Shown: positions 54,201 through 63,200 of the stretch, one piece after another
Numbering within the stretch: position 1 is the stretch's first letter
Layout: every line of letters begins with the position of its first letter
DNA from: Struthidea cinerea
Taxonomy: Eukaryota > Chordata > Aves > Passeriformes > Corcoracidae
Direction of reading: 5' to 3'
DNA: 64,000 bases
Assembly: GCA_013397865.1 (NCBI GenBank)
Contig: VZTI01005061.1
Location: forward strand, 2,359,769-2,423,768
The notes under the pieces: generated by a model
What the model was told of the DNA's origin: nothing
The model's input: the letters and a program-made list of their open reading frames with translations, nothing else
Database searches by the model: none
Position numbers and translations under genes: made by a program

Positions 54201-57187
54201 TGTAATAAAATACATTAATAAATTATTAGATAAAAGTCATAGTGTTAAAAAAAATTAAATGCAAAGAAACGTAGACATTATTTATGCTTACTCTGCAAGC
54301 AGCTTAAGGGTTTCTCTATTTCTGTAAAGCCACCATCTCGCAATCTTTTATCTCAATATTTATACATTCACAACATGAGAAATGGGATAACTTTCTAAGC
54401 ATATTTTTTGTAAGCTACTAATTAGCAGATTTAGTACACCTCTCAAAATTCTGAGCCAACCAAATTTTTATTCTCAGAAAAAATCTGGTTTAATCAGTAA
54501 GTAATATCTAAGTAAGTAAAGTTGCATGCCAATTTTTGCCACCTTCCTCTACCCTGATCGTCAAATATTTTATATTCAACTTTGCAATCACAATCATCGG
54601 TTTACTTGATGTATCAGTTAAATCCAACACAACCTATCACACCTCAAAGCAAAATCTCAAAAAAAGTTTGTAAACTGAGCCTGTCTAAGCAAATTCTCAC
54701 ACAGTTAGTTACTTCCAGGTACTGGGGAGAATAGCAGGAATGGAAAGCATTCGGGCCAGCAGGCAACTTCACAAACACAGAGCATCTACAAAACATTGTA
54801 TAATGCAAATACTAAATGTCAGCTTCACCAAATTTGTTCAAAGTGTTTTCTGTTGGCCTCAGGAATACAATTATTTCTCAGGCAACAGCAGATTTATTAA
54901 GCACCAGTTCTAGCAGAAGCCTTAAGGCAAAGCATCTGTACATACAAACCCACACTTTTCTTCCACTAGTTGAGTCTGTAGCCTCGGTCTTGAAAGACCA
55001 AGGCATTGAACTGTTGATATTTTTTCTCAACACGGGATATCTTCTGCTTAAACATTAATTTAATAATACAAGTGAAATCAATTCAGCACCTGCAACAGCA
55101 AAACTAGAAAAACACTCTACGTTGCATTGAAGCTTTCTGCAACTTGTCTAAAACTAGTGAAAAAACTCCCCTTATTGAGCAGAACATTCAATTCCTCTGT
55201 AGGTCATCTCTAAAAAGTGCAATTAACCAGTTATCTCAGCCAAATTCCCTGCTGGTGACAGAAGTACTTTGACTGCAGCCTGGAATACTACACATACTAT
55301 CTCAGACTAACCACGAGCGAAGCTTCAATTTCTGCAGTGTCAAATTAGTTTCACAGTGTGTTCACCATTTCGGAAATCTCAGCAGAGGACTCGAAGATTA
55401 ATTGGACCTAGAATGACTAATGTGAGATAAAGTCCCTGAAGAAGCAGTGGAGCGGCTGTGGAAAGATTCGCAGGACTTCTGGTTGTTTTCTGACTTAAAT
55501 CACCAGGGCCATCAACATGGAATTAATTATGTACTACTTTGCATATGACTTAAATCATCAGCAGCTGTATTTGGAGCAAGTCAGCACAAGTATTGCATAT
55601 GCTTTATTTACTAAAGTCCTTCCTCCTTAAACAAATGGCAACCAAGAATATTAATGCTTTGTAACCAGTCATCTTTTATGCATCAAAATCAATTTGTGTT
55701 CAATAAAACTATGATCTCAAGTGTTTTCAAAGAGCAAAGATACACTTTAATTACATTTCTTGTGAAACTTACCCTAACTTACTAATGGCAACATTGGTGC
55801 TAATAACATCAAGGTTGTGGGTTCAATCCCCGTATGGGCCATTAAGAGTTGGACTCGATGATCCCCGTGGGTTCCTTCCAAATCATGTGATTCTGTGAAA
55901 GTGACATTTTTATCCCGCTGCTGTCCCACACTTTTTTCCCCCTCTCCTTTCTTTTCCTTGCAGCAGAGCTCAGGTTACACTCAAAGGACAAATATTTTCA
56001 AACTGTTTAATGGTTACTGATGAACTATTAACAGCTCCACTCACAAGAAGTCCAATCAGTGGCTGGTTCTCCCTTCAGGACACAAATTAAACTCCTCATG
56101 GGTTTGCAGTTGAGTAAAACCTGACGACTTACAGAGTTTGCTATTCTCTCTAGGAAACAACAGCAAACATCTCACAGCAGAAGAATCAACAACAGGAAAA
56201 CGTAAATAAAATATACCATATATATAGGGCAGGACACCTCCTGGTTTTGCCACACTGGATAAAAGCATCTTCTGATCACTTCAGCATGAATCACATGGCC
56301 CCCGCCCCCCTCCCCCCCTTTCCCCAATGAAAGGGATGCTCCCAACTAATGACATCTCCTGCTGCTCTTAATAACTGCAATTGCTGGCTGAGTAGGTGTT
56401 CCAAAGGCTGGGCTTAACCCCGGTAGCTCAGCAACAAGGCTAGGTGTTCACCTCGGCGTGCTGGTTTGTCCCTTCACTGCCGGGGTAAGGTGATCCTGAG
56501 ACATTGTCCTCGGCTCAGGCATCTCAGTCACTGCCTAAAACTTGAAAGGCAGCATTTATACCCTCTTCTCATGGTCTCAGAGTATCGGTTAATTTCATGG
56601 ATACGCATCCATGAGGATAAGCCAGCCAGGTGCTCCAAACCTGCCTGCCTGATGTCAAAGCCACCTTCAGTACTAGAGCAGCCAGCACAGACCAGCACTG
56701 GAGAAGCAACAGGCTCACAGCAACTGCAGAAGAGCTTGTGCTGGGTGAGCACCAGCTGAATGGCTCACTTCTTAAGGCTTTTAATCACAGCAAAGTAGTT
56801 CTTTTTCTTCCAAAACCTGAAAAAACCCCCAAGACCAAAATACCCACCTAATAAATTTACTAATTAAAATACTTTTATCAGAAAAGAATCTTTCTCCTCT
56901 TTTATTTCTTTCTTCGTGAAGAAATGGATGTCCCCATACAAGACGAACTTTGAAAAAAATAGATGAATAAGCATTACCTTCATGGGACTTACTATCTCTT
57001 GCGTCTTTGCACCTGTACTTTTTGTTCCGATTTCTTCAAATGATCATGTTACTATTTTTAATTAACAATGACTAACAGTAGCTATTGCCTATTGCCACTG
57101 AGTGGCAAAAACTTCCCTTCTCAGTTGTTGTCAACTCATCAGGAGAGTTACTATTCATATGCATACCAGCTTCCTTAGAAATACACT

Positions 57188-57218
<31 letters not shown>

Positions 57219-60200
57219 GAAGGTATGGATCACTACTCAGGATTTACAGCTACCCAGTTGCTAGGACGTCACCTACGCGTGTTTGCAGACCACAGCAGCA
57301 CGGAAGCAGCAGATGAGCCTGCCCATTTTTTTAATGAAGTAAATCCCTTTCTCCCAAACCACAGGTTTCAAACAATTAAGCCATGAGAAAGCTCCTACAG
57401 TGAGCTTTAAAGGAAAAAGACTTCATCTCAGTATCATGCAAACGGTGTCTATAGTTAACACCATTAAGGTTTGCTGGAGAATTGGAGGGTTAAAACCCCT
57501 TATCTTTACAAAGGCAGTGTTAGAAGTACACATTACTTGTATCACCCTGATCTTCTTACGGCTTTAAGTACTGACCTACAAATGGAGCTGCTCTTCTCCT
57601 CAAACTCCAAGCATCAATCCTTCAAATAACTTTTCCAAACTCTCCAGCCAATTTTCTCATTCATCTAAAGATGCCACTGACAGGAAAACACTAGTTCTGC
57701 TTCTTTCTCTGGTTTATCCTCAGTTTTTGACAACACTGCCATACACACTTGTGAATACAAAGCCCGGCAGGCTGGAAGGCTGGGGAGAATTTCTACCTCC
57801 AGAGACAGAGCTCATCAATTCTTCTATTTACTCAACATCTCACAAATATAGGAAGGTAAGCATTTGGGATTAAATATTTTGTTCTTTTATTCTCTGGAGA
57901 AAGAAAAAAGCATTTCCCAAAAATCTTCATAACGAAGAGCTGATTTCAATACCCGTCCTAACTGCACATTCATTAGAGTGCTATGTAGAAGGATTTTAAT
58001 GTACTGCGCTCAGGCTTATTGACCCTATTACATAAAAAGACAAAGACTCAAAGCATTCATACCTGTCAGTTTGTTTTGTGGAAGTCTCTGTTTCATCTGC
58101 CTGAAAGTTTTTGTCTTCTAACTGCAAATTTGATTTAACCAATTCTTTAATTCTTTCTGATACAGAATATATCCAAACTGCTTGTTCAGCATTAAGATTT
58201 ACAGATTAAATGCCTCTCCCCATTATACTGCCAAACATTTCAGTTTTGTTTGGTGTTCCACCTGCAGATTTCTCACGAGCACTCTGATTAAGAGCACCAG
58301 AGAATCCCAGGCCTTGGAGCTCTCTGCAGAGGCAGTTGAACAGGAAAGCAGGACTTCAGACAAAATTCACTGTTACGCTGTGAGTTAAGAATGCTAAACT
58401 TTCAGGCAACTAAACCAGCCGGCAGCACCAGCCCCAGAAACACTCTGGCAGCACACTGCAGGCCAAACAATTTACTCTGCAAGCAGCACAGATTGCTGCC
58501 AGCTGCTCCCTTCCTCCCTCCTTTCCGACAGTGCCAGGGCATGGAACACTGCACCAAGACTGAAATGCTCGCCTGCCATTGCCCCGAAGTGGCTGGGCTG
58601 CAAGCAGGACTCGGTGCAGGCAATCCGTGCTGCTCACACAGGCGGAACGACTCAACATCCCCTGTCTCACATTCGGTCTGGCACTCCAGGAAGCACTGGC
58701 TCACCCTGCACTGCGGCTGGGCCCCCCCACACCACACAGACAGCACCTCTGCTTTGGAACACGTGGCTCAGGACTGATTTTGTCCAGTTTCAGGCCCCTG
58801 AAGGTCCTTCAGTAGTTTAAGCAAACACTCAAAAGCATGTCAATACTTTCAGACAGAAGATCACATGGGAAAAAAAGTTTTAATCCAAAACTTTATAGCC
58901 TTAACACACACACACAAAGCGGCATGTTCAAATGTTTATGTAATTACTACTTTTATCAGCTGAGCTTTATTTTGAAACTTTAGAGGTCAGCCTTGAACAC
59001 TCAGAGCACTCATTTTATTTGATGACTAATTTTCCAACATTTTTAGCAGTATTAGATTTTCTTGTTCATCAGCATCCATGCCACAAACAGCATTATGTAT
59101 TTCATATTTACATCCACAAATATTCAGCAAGTGGCCATAGATATTCTACAAGTTTTTAAGAAACCAGAGTGGGTTACGGAATAAAATCAACTATCACAAT
59201 ACATCTCTGATCTTGTAGTCAGCTCAACACAGATCATCTGTCTCCAAACAAAAAGTCATTGGTGCTCCTTAATGATTTTTGCATTCCAGGTAGATTTCTT
59301 AATTTTATTTAAAATAATCACTACAAATACAGTTCTTTTTTATCTTATTTTATACTCCAAAAGTCTAAACCAACAACTTAGTTCAATCCCACTATTCCAC
59401 ACAGCTCTCGGACTGGTTTATACAAGACCTTGTTTTGATGATACTTCATTATAATAAGGACAAAAACCATCTCATTTTGCAATCTCCATATCAAATTTCA
59501 TGTATGTGTAAGTAAGGAATATTCCAAGATAAAAAACTACTCAGAGAGCATCCATTCTCCTAATTTGTGTCTTTCATCATACACCACCAGGAAGCTTTTA
59601 CTTAAAACTTAGGTTGCACGTACAGAAACTGGAATACAATTAACACTCCATTATCCGTGAGAAGATTATGTAAATTGTGGGTTAGGCAGGGTCAGGTTTT
59701 TTTACTGAAACACCGCTGGCTTCCACAAGGTACAGTTCTGCTTCCATAAAACCCTATACTTACTCTGTCTCTCTTGTAAGGCTGACCTTGTTTCCCCATA
59801 GAAAGCAATCCAAAAATTTTAAAAAAGGTGCATGTTCCAAGGGCACGTATTTACATTATTTATATTATTATTTCTCCCTGTTATCTTTTCCCTCTCCCAA
59901 TTAGTACTGTGGATAGCACAGAACTGATGAAAGCAAATATTCAATTTTAAAATATTTTGATTTTAAAATCCTCTGGAGCTCTCTACTACTCAAAACAGCA
60001 CTTCATTTCAAATTCTTGACAAACGTTTTTATTCCCAATTATTTTATAAGTTGTTGGCGACCTCAGATAAAAACAGCTTTCAAGTTCCCCCCCCCACCAA
60101 TCTGTCTTTCCTCACAAACCATGAGCACTAGGAGAGCCAGTACTCCAGCTGTTGAGGGATTCCCTTTACAGACCAGATTGGTATGACTGAGCTGATGGAG

Positions 60201-63200
60201 TCTTCAGGTAATAAACCAGGGCTGTTCATGGCTTTTGAGCTTTGGGAATTCCAGAGGTGCAGTGGGGGAAGATGTAGTTTAGTTTCGCATGGGAACAGGA
60301 TGAAAAGTAATATAAGGGATGTTAGCAAAACAGAATTCTTGTCCTCTCACCACTCATCCTACTCAGCAAACATTCTACCCACGGATCTTAAACAATTGGA
60401 AGAAAAAGCATAACCTGACTTTTGTCCAAGTTGAACTCAACAGAAAAGCAGAATGTATAATGAACAACATCAGCAGCAGCATTTACAGACAACATCTACT
60501 TTATAAAAACTTTTTAAAGATAAACAAAGTAACAAGCTTCTTAATGTTTCACTAAGCACATAAGCCTGTAAAAACAGCTGAATGCATTTGAAGAAACATA
60601 AAGCTTCAAAAGAGTAGTAACAGATGAGGAAAACTACCAGGTCAAAACACAACTTTAAATCTGAGATGAAGCTGTGGGAAAAAACCTGACACCTTTCGAT
60701 CTGCCCCAAAAGAACACAGACAACTCGCATTAAGGACATGCCTCCCATTTTGAACATACCAAGGTGTCAGTAAATAGTATACATGACACTGACATTCTTC
60801 AGTCATTGACATAGCTACAAAAGCAGTAGATTCTTGCAAAGAATCCAGTGTATGTACTGTGTATGACTGCAGCTTTGATGAAAAGTTCAAGTCAGGCATT
60901 TTTTTAATTAAATGCAACAGAAGACATAGAAAAGCAGAAAGATTAAGTGGCTTGACGGACACCAAAGATAAGATCAGTGGACAAAAAGCAGAGTTACTGC
61001 TCAAATCCTGGCTCTGTGTTTAATAAATTAAATCTCAACTGTATCATTTACAACCTGTCCCTTCTGTCTCATTGTCAATATTCGTAAAGTAACAGTCTTT
61101 GCTGCTTAATGACTCTGAAATGTGTTTGGCTTACATGGTAACGTCCCTGGTCGTTGCTCCTTGTTATTTTTGTCTTTCCTTTTTTTTTTAAATTAAGCAG
61201 AAATTTAGCAATCTCAGGTTCAATTATATCAATGACTGTAAATCCAGAATACTCTTCTCAGGAGCAAATTCACTGTAAGGATACAGCTCAACAGTATTTT
61301 GAGCTAACTTAAGCCTGGTATCACCTCTAAATGCTTCTTCACCACATTTGGGGAGGCACATGGGGAACCAGATTGGAGAATCACTCCAGCTGGAAACTAC
61401 ATAACGAAATTATACTGATTATTTTCAGCCACAGCATTTTCTTCACTGAGCTTACTGCTTGGCTGCTAAAAAACTGTTTCTTCTGCCAAGGGGTATGAGA
61501 AAACAAGGACAAACGCAATAACGAAAGCAACATCTTTTCTTCCTGTGGCAGCAACAACTTATGCCACTGTATTTGTGTAGCCACTGACTTAAAAAGGTAT
61601 GGCATTCATTCCTGCCAAGACAACCCTTTCTCTGGCTGTGAACTAACCCGTTTGCTAAATGATTCATTCTTAAGAAAAGCTTTGTTATTTATTCTTTTCA
61701 ATAAAACAATTTCACAGCGCTTAGGTAGACAATGTGACTGTGCACAAATGAACTGGCAGACCAGGGGGCACCTCTTTGAGAGAAAGAGTTCATTTTAAAG
61801 GATATTTACTGCCAACAAAGTAACAGTACCAGTCTTGGAAAAGATCTTAGCCCAAAGAGCACAAGGATTCTCAAAGAAAGTTTTTGTAAAAGAAAAAAGT
61901 ATATACACGTGTATTTTTAATTTAAGCTTTACATTTTAGAAAGTGATGTTCTTTTCCCAGGATTTTGTAGTCCCCATATCATCCCCTGTCTCCCCTACCC
62001 TTTTTTTCTTTCCTTTTTAAGAGTCAATCCCAAAATATGAACAATGCAAGTGGAGAAACAAGAATACATACTTTAGGGAGTTCGAAATGAAACATTTAAT
62101 TTACTTTTAATTTATTATATTTTAATCACTGAAGAAACTGGTACATGTCAGCCACTGATGATGTGCTGTAATAACCGCATCTGGCTACGTTGATTTAGCA
62201 TGTTTGGTTACTGTTACTCACAACTTAGATGTCCACAGTCAAGGGTCTACGTTGGCTTTTAAAGACAAAAATCTGGAGTGAAAAGAGTTTCTTGTAGAAG
62301 TAAATAGTTACTACTGCCCTCTGGTCTGAGATTTATAGTCCAGGTGGCAGGTCGTGACACCTCTTCAGGTTCAATTTATGTTCCTCAAAGCCTTAGAAAT
62401 GTTGTTAGAGTCGCCAGGAATTTGCCTACAGAGCCAACGCCAGCTCCAAAGATTACTGCTCTGGTTATGCAGAGACACCAATTTAAACTTGAGTACTTTT
62501 TAAGTGTTAACTCTTGTTATAAAGTGTTTGTGGGCATTCCTGGCCTCAAATCAAACATCCTAGGCACTAAGCAGCACTGGATATGTTCATTACATTGCTT
62601 CAGAGATTTACAAATTAATTTTACTGCCCTCTATAAATGCCTATCTGTACAGTCACTTTGCAAATAAAGATGCCAAAGGGTTTCGCTAACTCTGGATTAT
62701 TTGAGGTTCTGGGTATCACAAGAGTTATTTCTGCTCACTACATCAACAACACTGCTTAATCAACAAGCTGACTTCCTCACACTACCAAAACACTCCACGA
62801 TTAAATAAGAAAGGGAAGAAAGAGCTGTGTGGAGCAGCCAGTCTTGAAATGGCTTTTCTTTCAAGTCAGCAGTTCCAACACCAGCACAACTGTGATTGCA
62901 GCCAAAATCCTCTGGAACTAGTCAGGTCTCACAGATCTACACCTTCCTGACTTCCTAATGCTCAGCTCTGTGAGTTTAAAACAAGTCACTAGCAACTATA
63001 ACACATGGTAATGGAAAAACAGAGCACATCACTTCTGGTGCTACTGTTCATCCTGTTGGCCAAAAACAGGTATATAATTAGGCAAGCACAAGAGGCACGT
63101 GCATATTTAAGGAAGCTTTAGAAATGTAAAACAGTGGCTAACACCTCACTCCCAATAATGTACCATGCTAGGAGACAATCCCTACAGTATAATCTGCCCT

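Noticed and set aside
55790..55840. Functional tRNA-Ile gene
   Set aside because: Only the 3' half is tRNA-like; the D arm is missing or decayed, and the sequence runs straight into a CR1 tail. It is a SINE.
58391..58820. Open frames of 128 and 114 codons on opposite strands
   Set aside because: These are mirror frames in a GC-richer patch of the large EPB41L5 intron. There is no domain and no consistent splice signal.
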